Part shown: positions 8,295-16,432 of the stretch, piece by piece
How the letters are laid out: every line of letters begins with the position of its first letter
How positions within the stretch are numbered: the first letter of the stretch is position 1
Origin: Clostridiales bacterium UBA7285
Lineage (GTDB): Bacteria; Bacillota; Clostridia; Peptostreptococcales; Anaerovoracaceae
Assembly: GCA_002472145.1 (NCBI GenBank)
Contig: DKRJ01000004.1
Span: 35,824-99,823 of the forward strand
DNA length: 64,000 nt
Direction: 5' to 3'
Made by a program: the position numbers and the translations under genes
The notes under the pieces: model-generated
Database searches by the model: none
What the model was told of the DNA's origin: nothing
Seen by the model: only the letters and a program-made list of their open reading frames with translations

Positions 8295-8371
8295 TGGCGA
8301 CCAAGAACGGGCTCGAACCGTCGACCTCCAGCGTGACAGGCTGGCATTCTAACCAACTGAACTACTTGGCC
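8295..8371 (-). tRNA. tRNA-Asp (GTC)
   Basis: Acceptor GGCCAAG/CTTGGTC with one G-U pair, anticodon loop CTGTCAC, discriminator G and an encoded CCA; 77 nt. It is the first gene of the array after the promoters. Confidence 0.97.
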
Positions 8372-8419
8372 GCAAAAGTGGCAACCCACCATGCGCCGCC
8401 TGAATCGACGCACTTATAA

Positions 8420-8448
8420 AGTTTAATATCTGAGCGCCGATTTGTCAA
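8420..8448 (-). promoter_or_regulatory. tRNA array promoter, proximal
   Basis: TTGACA (8443-8448 on the minus strand) is followed by a 17-bp spacer and TAAACT (8420-8425). It lies about 50 bases before tRNA-Asp. Confidence 0.85.
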
Positions 8449-8491
8449 GCACGGCTTTACCAGATTCTTTTGGTTTTTTGCCAGCGCTATA

Positions 8492-8520
8492 AAGTTAGCA
8501 CATTTCAGTGGCGTTGTCAA
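8492..8520 (-). promoter_or_regulatory. tRNA array promoter, distal
   Basis: A second TTGACA (8515-8520, minus strand) with a 17-bp spacer and TAACTT (8492-8497) lies 72 bp upstream of the proximal promoter. Tandem strong promoters are usual for stable RNA operons. Confidence 0.75.
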
Positions 8521-8535
8521 TCGAAAATCTCTCTG

Positions 8536-9723
8536 TCAGCCGTGGATTTCAATGATTTCCTCGGATGCGGCCGCGGCGTCCACGAGTCCCTCGACGTCGA
8601 GCGCTTTCTCGGATTCGAGTATCCTGTCGAGTCTGGGTTTTGTCGACGGATGCTTCGGCAGGAACACGGTGCAGCAGTCCTCGTACGGCTCTATCGACGT
8701 CTCCATCGTGCCGATCTCCTCAGCTTTATCCATGATCTCGACCTTATCCATCGCGATCAGAGGACGCATTACGGGCATCGTGACGCAGTTGTCGGTGGCA
8801 ACGAGCGATTCGGCCGTCTGGCTGGCGACCTGCCCCAGGTTCTCCCCCGTTATGAGCATCATCGCGCCGCATTCCTTTGCGATCTTCTCGGCTATCATCA
8901 TCATGAAGCGCCTGACGTGGATCGTCGTCTCTTCTTCGGGACAGTTCTGCACTATCTGCTCCTGGATCGGCAGTATGTTTATCACGTGCAGTTTGAAACT
9001 CCCGCAGTACGAAGCGACTATCCCGGCCAGCCTCTCCACTTTTTCCTGAGCCCGCGGAGACGTGTACGGATACGAGTGGAAATGTACGGCCTCGATCATC
9101 ATGCCGCGCTTTGCCATCATCCACGCAGCGACAGGCGAATCTATGCCGCCGGAGAGCAAAACAAGCCCTTTGCCGTTGGTGCCGAGCGGAAGCCCGCCGA
9201 ATCCTGGGATCTTATCGGTATATACGTATGAACGGTCGTCCCGCACGTCGACAAAGAGCCTCACGTCGGGATCGTGCACGTCGACCTTCAGGACCTTGCA
9301 GCCGATCAGGACCTTTGCACCTATCTGCCTCGCGATGTCGGGCGATTTGACGGGGAAGTTTTTATCCGAGCGCTTCGCCTCGACTTTGAACGTTTTGACG
9401 CCGCGGTGTTCGATCTGATCCATCATGATCGTCACGGCCTCCCGCCCTATCGCGTCCAGGTCCGACTCAGCCTCGCGCGCCGGGCTTATCGACGCGACTC
9501 CGAAGACTTTTGAGATCTCACGGGCGACGTCCATCATGTCGAGGGTATCGTCAAAGCGCACGAAAATCAGCCCTTCGTGGCGCCTGACCTCGGCGCTGCC
9601 GTATCCGGCCTTCCTCAGTCTGCCCTTTATCCTCTCGACGAGCATGCGCTCGAAATACGGCTTGTTCATGCCCTTCAGCGCGACCTCGCCGCATCTCACT
9701 ATCAGTATCTTTTTCTCATTCAT
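8536..9723 (-). CDS. thiI: tRNA 4-thiouridine sulfurtransferase ThiI
   Basis: ThiI adenylates U8 of tRNA and inserts sulfur to give 4-thiouridine, and in some bacteria also serves thiamine synthesis. The 395 residues comprise an N-terminal ferredoxin-like and THUMP RNA-binding part (roughly 1-165) and a PP-loop ATPase with SGGIDSP (191-197). There is no C-terminal rhodanese domain, so this is the short Firmicutes form, which takes sulfur directly from a partner cysteine desulfurase. The ATG at 9723 is chosen over an upstream in-frame start because the protein there begins MNEKKILIVRCGEVALKG, the usual ThiI start, behind AGAGGAAAC. The desulfurase gene lies 102 bases upstream. Confidence 0.95.
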   Translation of the reverse strand: MNEKKILIVRCGEVALKGMNKPYFERMLVERIKGRLRKAGYGSAEVRRHEGLIFVRFDDTLDMMDVAREISKVFGVASISPAREAESDLDAIGREAVTIMMDQIEHRGVKTFKVEAKRSDKNFPVKSPDIARQIGAKVLIGCKVLKVDVHDPDVRLFVDVRDDRSYVYTDKIPGFGGLPLGTNGKGLVLLSGGIDSPVAAWMMAKRGMMIEAVHFHSYPYTSPRAQEKVERLAGIVASYCGSFKLHVINILPIQEQIVQNCPEEETTIHVRRFMMMIAEKIAKECGAMMLITGENLGQVASQTAESLVATDNCVTMPVMRPLIAMDKVEIMDKAEEIGTMETSIEPYEDCCTVFLPKHPSTKPRLDRILESEKALDVEGLVDAAAASEEIIEIHG

Positions 9724-9825
9724 TTTCTGTTTCCTCTGACCGGCGTTCCGTATGACACTCGCCCCTGGCCCGGCGCCCGGCAAGCGTTCCTGCAGCGCAC
9801 GGTCCGGTGCGGCTTCTGATCCGGT

Positions 9826-10965
9826 TTATCTGAACGTCCCGAGCCTGCGGAAACGCTCCACTGCGGCTTTTACCTTATCCGCCACATAATCCATCTCTTC
9901 CGTGGTGTTGAACGCGCCGAACGAAAATCTGACCGCTCCGGTGATCTCCGCTTCGGACAGGCCCATCGCCTTCAGCACGTGGCTCCCGCCTTTTTTGCCC
10001 GACGAACACGCCGAGCCGGTGGAGACCATTATACCATCACCCTCGAGCGTGTGAAGTATCACTTCGCCGCGCGTCCCGAGGAATGAGACGTTGAGCACCG
10101 ACGGGCATCCGTCTTCCGGGCTGTTTACTCTTATGTCCGCGATCGAATCCCTGATGTTCGCGAGGAGCCTGTCTCTGCACTCGCGCATGCGGGCCGTCTC
10201 TGCCGCGGGATCGTTCCTGCGCCAGATCTCGATCGCTTTTGCCAGACCCGCGATGCCCGGCACGTTCTCTGTTCCCGAGCGCATGCCCCTCTCCTGGCCT
10301 CCGCCGACGGCGTAAGGCGGTATGTTCAGGCCTTTTTTCACATACAGCGCGCCGATCCCCTTAGGGGCATGGATCTTATGGCCGCTCACCGAGATCAGGT
10401 CGGCCCCGAGCCCGCGAATATCAGTTTTACAGAACGCCTGGACAGCGTCAGTGTGGAGCAGAGCGTTTTTCTTTGACCGCGCGATGTCACGTATGGGCAT
10501 GATCGTTCCGGTCTCGTTGTTCACAGTCATCACGGAGATCAAAACCGTGTTATCGTCCACCGCAGCGGCGATCTCATTCGGATCGACCCTGCACATGTCA
10601 TCGACCCCTACGTAAGTCACCTTCGCCCCCTCGCTCTCCAGACGCTTCATGGCCTCCAGCACCGCGGGATGTTCCACCGCCGTTGTGATCACGCCGTTCC
10701 CTGATCTGCGTCTGGCTCTGTAGGCGCCGAATATCGCGGTGTTGTCGCTCTCGGTGCCGCCTGACGTAAAGCAGATCTCATCCGGTGACGCGCCGAATTC
10801 GTCGGCCACGGTCTTCCGGGACGCCGTCAGTATCTTTTCGGCGTCAAAGCCCTTCGTGTGCAGCGACGAGGGATTTCCGTACTCCTCGGTCATCACTCTT
10901 GCCGCTTCTTCGGCCGCTTCTTTATATACGCGCGTCGTCGCGCTGTTATCAAGGTAAACGAACAT
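9826..10965 (-). CDS. Cysteine desulfurase, NifS/IscS family (probable NifZ-type partner of ThiI)
   Basis: This PLP enzyme takes sulfur from cysteine as an enzyme persulfide. The 379 residues show the N-terminal YLDNSATT, the PLP lysine in SGHKIHAPKG (Lys197) and the catalytic loop STGSACSSGKKG with Cys320. The start at 10965 is chosen because MFVYLDNSATT is the normal family beginning; the frame is open further upstream only through repeat DNA. Directly upstream of thiI, it corresponds to the dedicated nifZ-thiI pair known from Bacillus, so its main acceptor is inferred to be ThiI rather than an Fe-S scaffold. No iscU or sufU is adjacent. Confidence 0.92.
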   Translation of the reverse strand: MFVYLDNSATTRVYKEAAEEAARVMTEEYGNPSSLHTKGFDAEKILTASRKTVADEFGASPDEICFTSGGTESDNTAIFGAYRARRRSGNGVITTAVEHPAVLEAMKRLESEGAKVTYVGVDDMCRVDPNEIAAAVDDNTVLISVMTVNNETGTIMPIRDIARSKKNALLHTDAVQAFCKTDIRGLGADLISVSGHKIHAPKGIGALYVKKGLNIPPYAVGGGQERGMRSGTENVPGIAGLAKAIEIWRRNDPAAETARMRECRDRLLANIRDSIADIRVNSPEDGCPSVLNVSFLGTRGEVILHTLEGDGIMVSTGSACSSGKKGGSHVLKAMGLSEAEITGAVRFSFGAFNTTEEMDYVADKVKAAVERFRRLGTFR

Positions 10966-10994
10966 TCCACTATTCTCCGTTCTTCCAGGGCCAA

Positions 10995-11082
10995 AACCGT
11001 GCGCGGGGTGCGTGTCACGGGCTCGCGCGATCCACGTCCCTGGCACGCGCGGTCCGCGTCACGGGCTCGCACGATCCGCGTC
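10995..11082. repeat. Four degenerate 22-bp tandem repeats between matE and nifS
   Basis: On the minus strand units of 22 bp begin at 11082, 11060, 11038 and 11016, each of the type GAC(G/A)(C/T)G(G/C)A(T/C)C...CG(A/T)GCC. Units 1 and 3 differ at only two positions. The array occupies most of the intergenic gap. Confidence 0.8.
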
Positions 11083-11109
11083 GAAGTCCACCGGTGCCCC
11101 GCGTCCGCT

Positions 11110-12561
11110 TTAAATCACTATATTGATCCACTTGCGGCTCCTGTACCGCAGGTAATTGGCCGTCATCTTAAATATGTTCCCGAGCGACGCCAAAGCGATC
11201 GCCGCGGGCAGGTCCCAGTCGAGCAGGACGACCGCCACGTTCGCCATCGCCAGTTCTATGACGAGGTTCCCCGTCAGTTCCGTCACCATGCAGAAGAAAG
11301 TGTCCCCTCCTGCCCTCAAGATCCCGCACTGGAGCACGTACGCCATCATGCGCGGTATCATCGTGAACGTGTAGACTGTCACGGCCCTGTACATCAGCGA
11401 CGTCGTCTCAGGCTTGAAATCGTAGGCGAGCGCGATCGGCTTCATGATGGCGAGGCTTCCGCCTACCATGATCGCAATCAAAACACACGCTATGCGGAGC
11501 GTCCTCCTCGCGTGCACGACCGCCCCGTCCACGTCCTTCCTGCCCAGAGTCTCGCCGATGACGACTGCAGCGCCGCTGCCAAAGCCGAATATGATACTCT
11601 GGAAGACCTGACACGTCATGCTCGCGACCTGAATCACCGCCAGCGCCGCCGAGCCGAGGCGTCCGTACGTCGCGAACACGAGCGACGCACCAAGCGACCA
11701 GCCCGTCTCGCTGCATGTCACCGGTATGCTCGTCTTCATGACCTTGCGGTAGAGTTCTCCGTCCCAGACGAAGAGTTCTTTAAGCGGCGCGTGGAATATA
11801 TGATCTTTCGTCACCGCGAGGTATACGATGAGCGAAACGAGCTCCACGAGGCGCGCTATGAGCGTCGCGGCCGCGGCGCCTCTCACTCCGAGTTCCGGGA
11901 ACGGCCCCGGTCCGTAGATCAGGAGCCAGTTAAGCACCACGTTCAGCGAAAGCGCGGCAGCGCTTATCGCCGTGACCGTAGTCACCCGCTGTATCGGCCT
12001 TGAGTTGAACGATATGGCAAACGATATGGCCGTAGGCACGTACGAGAACGATACGATCCGTATGTACTCCGCGCCGTATCCGATGACCTCGGGTTCGTCC
12101 GTGAATATCCCGAGCAGCGGCTCCGTCAGCGCGTTCGTGAGCGCAAAAAACACCACCCCGATCGCGGTCCCGAGTGCTACCTCGAATCCGAATATCTTCC
12201 GGATGTTCCGCGAGTCCTTAGCACCGAAATACTGGGCGACGTATACCGTCGCACCGCTGAAGAACCCGAAGCACAGCGATCCGAATATCCCGAATATCTG
12301 GTTCGCAGACCCGGTCGCGGCGAGCTGCTGCTCGCCGAGGCGGCCGATCATCACGGAGTCCGCCAGATTCAGCCCTATGTCGATCAGGTGCTGGATCACG
12401 ACCGGGATCGTGACCGTCAGCATCCTGCGATAGTAGAAGGACTTAGATGACTCCGCGCTCACGGCGGGAGGACCGCCCGCCTGCATATCCGCGCCGCCCG
12501 GAGGAACGGACGCCTCAGCGGTCCGATCAGAATAATTGCGGTTTCTGTCTTTCTCTCGCAT
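11110..12561 (-). CDS. MATE family multidrug/toxin exporter
   Basis: The 483-residue protein has the twelve-helix pattern of the MATE family, with the typical beginning of helix 1 (MLTVTIPVVIQHLIDIGLN then LADSVMIG) and a duplicated second half. These proteins expel cationic compounds using Na+ or H+ gradients; the substrate cannot be told from sequence. The first 45 residues are a non-conserved hydrophilic extension, and in-frame ATGs at residues 26 and 47 are alternative starts; the ribosome binding site at the first ATG (AAAAGGG) is very close to it. A terminator ends rny transcription just upstream, so expression of this gene may depend on read-through or on an unseen promoter. Confidence 0.9.
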   Translation of the reverse strand: MREKDRNRNYSDRTAEASVPPGGADMQAGGPPAVSAESSKSFYYRRMLTVTIPVVIQHLIDIGLNLADSVMIGRLGEQQLAATGSANQIFGIFGSLCFGFFSGATVYVAQYFGAKDSRNIRKIFGFEVALGTAIGVVFFALTNALTEPLLGIFTDEPEVIGYGAEYIRIVSFSYVPTAISFAISFNSRPIQRVTTVTAISAAALSLNVVLNWLLIYGPGPFPELGVRGAAAATLIARLVELVSLIVYLAVTKDHIFHAPLKELFVWDGELYRKVMKTSIPVTCSETGWSLGASLVFATYGRLGSAALAVIQVASMTCQVFQSIIFGFGSGAAVVIGETLGRKDVDGAVVHARRTLRIACVLIAIMVGGSLAIMKPIALAYDFKPETTSLMYRAVTVYTFTMIPRMMAYVLQCGILRAGGDTFFCMVTELTGNLVIELAMANVAVVLLDWDLPAAIALASLGNIFKMTANYLRYRSRKWINIVI

Positions 12562-12570
12562 ACCCTTTTG

Positions 12571-12608
12571 AAAAAAAGAGGCTCTCCATTCCGCGAATGG
12601 AGAGCCTC
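12571..12608 (-). terminator. Terminator of rny
   Basis: A perfect 14-bp inverted repeat (12578-12591 and 12595-12608, loop of 3) is followed on the minus strand by seven T residues. It lies 13 bases after the rny stop and 9 before the matE start. Confidence 0.95.
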
Positions 12609-12621
12609 GGATGAACTCTCT

Positions 12622-14172
12622 CTATTTGGCGTAATCCACGGCTCTGGTCTCCCGGATCACATTTACCTTGATCTGGCCCGGATATTCTACCTCTGACTCG
12701 ATCCTCTTCGAGATCTCTCTGGCGAGCAGCGGCATCGTATCGTCGTTCACCTCGTCCGGGTTAGCGATGATCCTGATCTCTCTGCCTGCCTGGATGGCAT
12801 ACGCCTTCGAGACGCCAGGCGTCGAGTCCGCTATCTCCTCGAGCTTCTCCAGACGTTTGATGTACACGTCGAGAGTATCGCGGCGCGCACCCGGTCTCGC
12901 CGCCGAAAGAGCGTCGGCCGCGGCGATCAGGACCGCCTCAGGCGACTTCGGCTCGTAATCCCCGTGGTGAGCCGCCATAGCGTTGATGACGTCGTCCGAT
13001 TCCTTGTATTTCTTCAGGACGGCGATGCCGATGTCGACGTGCGTTCCCTCGTACTCGTGGTCGAGAGCCTTGCCGATGTCGTGGAGAAGTCCGGCGCGCT
13101 TGGCGAGCTTGACGTTCAGTCCGAGTTCACCGGCCATCAGCCCGGCGAGGTGAGACACCTCGATAGAGTGATTGAGCACGTTCTGTCCGTACGACGTTCT
13201 GTATTTAAGCCTTCCGAGAAGTTTGACGAGTTCAGGATGGAGATTGTGGATGCCGGCCTCGAAGGACGCCTTTTCACCCTCCTCCTTTATCACGTTGTTG
13301 ACTTCCTTTTCGGCTTTCTTTACGGTTTCCTCGATGCGGGCAGGATGGATCCTTCCGTCCTGGATGAGCTTCTCGAGCACCACCCTGGCGATCTCTCTTC
13401 TGACCGGATCAAAACCGGAGATGATGACAGCCTCAGGCGTATCGTCGATTATGAGGTCGACGCCTACCAGGGTTTCGATCGCCCTGATGTTGCGGCCCTC
13501 GCGTCCGATGATGCGGCCCTTCATCTCGTCGTTTGGCAGATTCACGACCGATACGGTCGACTCGGCGACCTGATCGGCGGCGCATCTCTGGATAGCCCCG
13601 ACGATGATCTGTTTGGCTCTGGTCTCGGCGTTCTCGCGCGCTTCTGTCTCGATCTCCTTGATCATAGCGGAAGCTTCGTGACGGGTGTCCACCTCGACCT
13701 CGTTCAGAAGCATCTGCTTAGCCTCTTCCGCGGTCAGAGTCGAGACCTTTTCCAGTTCCGCTATCTTCTTTGCTCTGAAATTCTCGACTTCCTTCTTCTT
13801 TGCAGCGATCTCCTGCTGCTGTCTGTTGAGTTCTTCTTCCTTCTTTTCGATCCCCTCAAGTTTGCGGTCGACCGATTCTTCCTTCTGCGACACCCTGCGC
13901 TCCGAGCGGTTTACCTCCGCGCGCCTTTCGCGGATGTCCTTCTCTGCTTCGTTCCTGCGCCTGTCGGCATCTTCTTTTGCTTCCTTTAATTTCTCCTTCT
14001 GCAGTGTCTCAGCCTTTTTCTCGGCATCGAGGATGAGGTTTTTAGCCTTTTGTTCGGCAGATCCTACCGTCTTTTCATCTCTGTTCTTTTTAAAAATAAT
14101 TCCGATTAAAACACCGAGAAACAATGCGATGATACAGGAGACAATAAAAACGAGTACTATCTCTCTAGGCAT
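12622..14172 (-). CDS. rny: Ribonuclease Y
   Basis: RNase Y is the membrane-bound endonuclease that starts mRNA decay in many Firmicutes. The 516 residues have one N-terminal membrane helix (about 4-27), a long charged coiled coil (about 35-150), a KH domain with [12 protein letters not shown] (219-230) and an HD domain with the HD pair at 365-366 in [12 protein letters not shown]. Length and layout match the Bacillus protein (520). GGAGGAAC precedes the ATG. It has its own consensus promoter and terminator, so it forms a single-gene unit. Confidence 0.97.
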   Translation of the reverse strand: MPREIVLVFIVSCIIALFLGVLIGIIFKKNRDEKTVGSAEQKAKNLILDAEKKAETLQKEKLKEAKEDADRRRNEAEKDIRERRAEVNRSERRVSQKEESVDRKLEGIEKKEEELNRQQQEIAAKKKEVENFRAKKIAELEKVSTLTAEEAKQMLLNEVEVDTRHEASAMIKEIETEARENAETRAKQIIVGAIQRCAADQVAESTVSVVNLPNDEMKGRIIGREGRNIRAIETLVGVDLIIDDTPEAVIISGFDPVRREIARVVLEKLIQDGRIHPARIEETVKKAEKEVNNVIKEEGEKASFEAGIHNLHPELVKLLGRLKYRTSYGQNVLNHSIEVSHLAGLMAGELGLNVKLAKRAGLLHDIGKALDHEYEGTHVDIGIAVLKKYKESDDVINAMAAHHGDYEPKSPEAVLIAAADALSAARPGARRDTLDVYIKRLEKLEEIADSTPGVSKAYAIQAGREIRIIANPDEVNDDTMPLLAREISKRIESEVEYPGQIKVNVIRETRAVDYAK

Positions 14173-14256
14173 CTTGTTCCTCCGAAATGGACTTACGGTC
14201 TAAGGATTTTACATTCTGAAATTGCTATATCGCACATTTACTAAATGTTATAGAAC

Positions 14257-14285
14257 TTGCCATTTTCATACACATTAATTATAAT
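14257..14285 (+). promoter_or_regulatory. rodA promoter
   Basis: TTGCCA (14257-14262), a 17-bp spacer and TATAAT (14280-14285) point toward rodA, 86 bases upstream of its ATG. Its -10 overlaps that of the opposing rny promoter. Confidence 0.85.
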
Positions 14286-14307
14286 GTTGTGTAATCCTTT
14301 ATGTCAA
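14278..14307 (-). promoter_or_regulatory. rny promoter
   Basis: On the minus strand a perfect TTGACA (14302-14307), an 18-bp spacer and a perfect TATAAT (14278-14283) lead to a leader of about 100 bases before rny. Confidence 0.88.
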
Positions 14308-14371
14308 GAAATAACAACAAAACGCGCTAATTTCATTCGCGATTTTGAGATAACAGATAATAGCCTAAGAA

Positions 14372-15478
14372 ATGAATAACTACAGCGCTCTTAAATACAT
14401 GGACAAATTCATCGCCGCGGTCATTACCGCGCTCGCCGTCCTCAGCATCCTCATGATCGGAAGCACTTCGGCGGACACGGATTTTTTCTCGCGCAACGTG
14501 ATCGTCCAGATCATCGCATACATAATAGGCGCGTGTGCGATCGCAGTCATTCTCCATATCGATTACGGAAAATTGATTTCAAAGGACAGATTTTTGTACA
14601 TCGCGTCCATCGTCACCCTTCTGCTCGTGTACGTGCCTGGGCTCGGTACCGAATTGAACAATTCTCGAGCCTGGATCGACCTCGGAGTCACGACACTTCA
14701 GCCTTCCGAGTTCGTGAAGATCCTGTATATTTTGTTCATGGCAAAGTATCTCGGCGACCGCAGGGACGATCTGACGAGTTTCAAAGGCTTGATGAAAAGC
14801 GCTTTGATCTCCGCTCCGATCATCCTGATCGTCCTGAAGGAAGACCTCGGAAGTGCCCTTGTTTTTGCATCGATCTGGCTGTTCATGGTTTTCTGCGCTG
14901 GTATTTCGCTTAAGGCTCTGTTCGAATTTCTTGCGATCGTCGCTGCGATGTGCCCTGTCGCGTATATCTTCATGGCCGACTATCAAAAAGAGCGCATCGG
15001 CAGTTTCCTGCACCAGAGCAACCTCAGCCTGCTCGGAAACTATCAGGTCTGGCAGTCAAAGGTCGCCATCGGCTCGGGAGGCCTGTTCGGCAAAGGGCTT
15101 TTCAACGGGACGCAAAAAAGCCTGGACTTCATTCCTGTCCAGACTTCCGATTTCATTTTCTCGGTAATAGGTGAGGAACTCGGTTTCGTCGGAGGCGTCG
15201 CGGTCATCGCCGCATTCGGCTTTCTCATCGTGCGCATGGTCCGCATCATGCAGAGATCGCACGACATCTACGGTTCCCTGATAGTCTCCGGAGTAATAGG
15301 CATCATGACGTTCCAGACGTTCGAGAATATCGCGATGACGATGGGACTCATGCCTGTTACCGGCATCACCCTGCCGTTCCTCAGCAGCGGAGGCTCATCG
15401 ATCATCTCCAACATGTGCAGTGCGGGCCTCGTCCTCGCCGTCGGCGCCCAGAGCCGCTCGCGGGAAACCGTTTTCTGA
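14372..15478 (+). CDS. rodA: Rod shape-determining SEDS glycosyltransferase RodA
   Basis: SEDS proteins polymerise lipid II into glycan strands; RodA works with a class B PBP and MreBCD in lateral wall growth. The 368 residues form about ten membrane helices. Family landmarks are NNSRAWIDLG followed by LQPSEFVKI, the loop QVWQSKVAIGSGGLFGKGL, TSDFIFSVIGEELGF, and PVTGITLPFLSSGGSS near the C terminus. It stands alone on the plus strand, opposite the mreBCD-PBP2-minD run. Its last 84 bases overlap the 3' end of minD on the other strand. The ribosome binding site is weak. Confidence 0.93.
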   Translation: MNNYSALKYMDKFIAAVITALAVLSILMIGSTSADTDFFSRNVIVQIIAYIIGACAIAVILHIDYGKLISKDRFLYIASIVTLLLVYVPGLGTELNNSRAWIDLGVTTLQPSEFVKILYILFMAKYLGDRRDDLTSFKGLMKSALISAPIILIVLKEDLGSALVFASIWLFMVFCAGISLKALFEFLAIVAAMCPVAYIFMADYQKERIGSFLHQSNLSLLGNYQVWQSKVAIGSGGLFGKGLFNGTQKSLDFIPVQTSDFIFSVIGEELGFVGGVAVIAAFGFLIVRMVRIMQRSHDIYGSLIVSGVIGIMTFQTFENIAMTMGLMPVTGITLPFLSSGGSSIISNMCSAGLVLAVGAQSRSRETVF

Positions 15479-16330
15479 TTCCTCATACCCGCCGGCGCCG
15501 GAGACCGCTTCTGCCGACTCCTCCGGAACGTCGCCTGCCAGACCGGCCTCTTTCTCGGATTCCGCCAATTTTTCGGATTTGATCTCGTCCTCAGACTTTC
15601 CGTTTTCATCATCCGCCGTGAGCCTGGCTGCGATGCGCCTGAAGTTTTCGGCGATATACGTGTCGTCCTTCGTCACGACCGGAACGCCCAGGTTCGTGGA
15701 GATCCTGATATTCCTGTCTGTCAGGATGATACCCTTCAGTTCGCAGTTTATCATCGACGAGATCTCCCTGAGCGTAGGGCAGTAGCCCTCGGCCATTATA
15801 TCTACATCCACATTGTTGACGATAAGATATCTCTTCTCTATCCCCAACTGCGCCAGTTCGCGGTCCAGATTGTCCGCATCGCGAAGAGCCGAATACTCCG
15901 GAGTTGTAATGATAATGGCCGCGTCAGCCCCGGCGCTTGCCGTCACCAGGCCGTCGTCGATCCCGGACGGAGCGTCGACTATCACATAATCGAAGCGTTC
16001 CTTAAGCTTGCCGCACAGCACCTTCATATGAAGAGGCGTAATGGTGCCGTCGCTCCTGTCGGGCGAGGCGGCGAGGAGATAAAGCCCATCGATGTCCTTA
16101 TCCTTTAAAAGCGCCTGCTTGATCGTACAGAGTCCGGTCATCACGTCGTATACGTCGAAGACGACGTTGTTTTCAAGACCGAAATACAGGTCGAGGTTGC
16201 GGAGCCCCATGTCGAAATCGATGATCACGACGCTCTTGCCTGCTTTGGCGAGAGTCGCCCCCAGATTCACTGAGAACATCGTTTTGCCGGTTCCGCCTTT
16301 GCCTGAAGATACCAAAAAGCAAGTGCCCAT
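15395..16330 (-). CDS. minD: MinD-like ATPase (division-site placement), atypical C terminus
   Basis: MinD is a deviant Walker A ATPase that binds the membrane and positions MinC. The deviant Walker A SSGKGGTGKT (8-17), IIDFDMGLRNLDL and VIVDAPSGID are all present, and gene context (mre cluster) fits. After about residue 245 the protein continues in a hydrophilic, Glu/Ser/Gly-rich tail of some 65 residues; the amphipathic membrane-targeting helix that normally ends MinD is not recognisable, and the tail is encoded partly by DNA overlapping rodA. No minC or minE is in the window. GGAGGG precedes the ATG. A related ParA/FlhG-type ATPase is the alternative reading. Confidence 0.82.
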   Translation of the reverse strand: MGTCFLVSSGKGGTGKTMFSVNLGATLAKAGKSVVIIDFDMGLRNLDLYFGLENNVVFDVYDVMTGLCTIKQALLKDKDIDGLYLLAASPDRSDGTITPLHMKVLCGKLKERFDYVIVDAPSGIDDGLVTASAGADAAIIITTPEYSALRDADNLDRELAQLGIEKRYLIVNNVDVDIMAEGYCPTLREISSMINCELKGIILTDRNIRISTNLGVPVVTKDDTYIAENFRRIAARLTADDENGKSEDEIKSEKLAESEKEAGLAGDVPEESAEAVSGAGGYEESENGFPRAALGADGEDEARTAHVGDDR

Positions 16331-16432
16331 TTTTCCCTCCGGAATGTAAGTGATTCTCGCGGCTTTGCGCGGGGCCGCGTCCCGTCTCCAGCGTCTGCCG
16401 GAGCCTGAAGTGCAGCGTTTCTGTTCGGCTTT

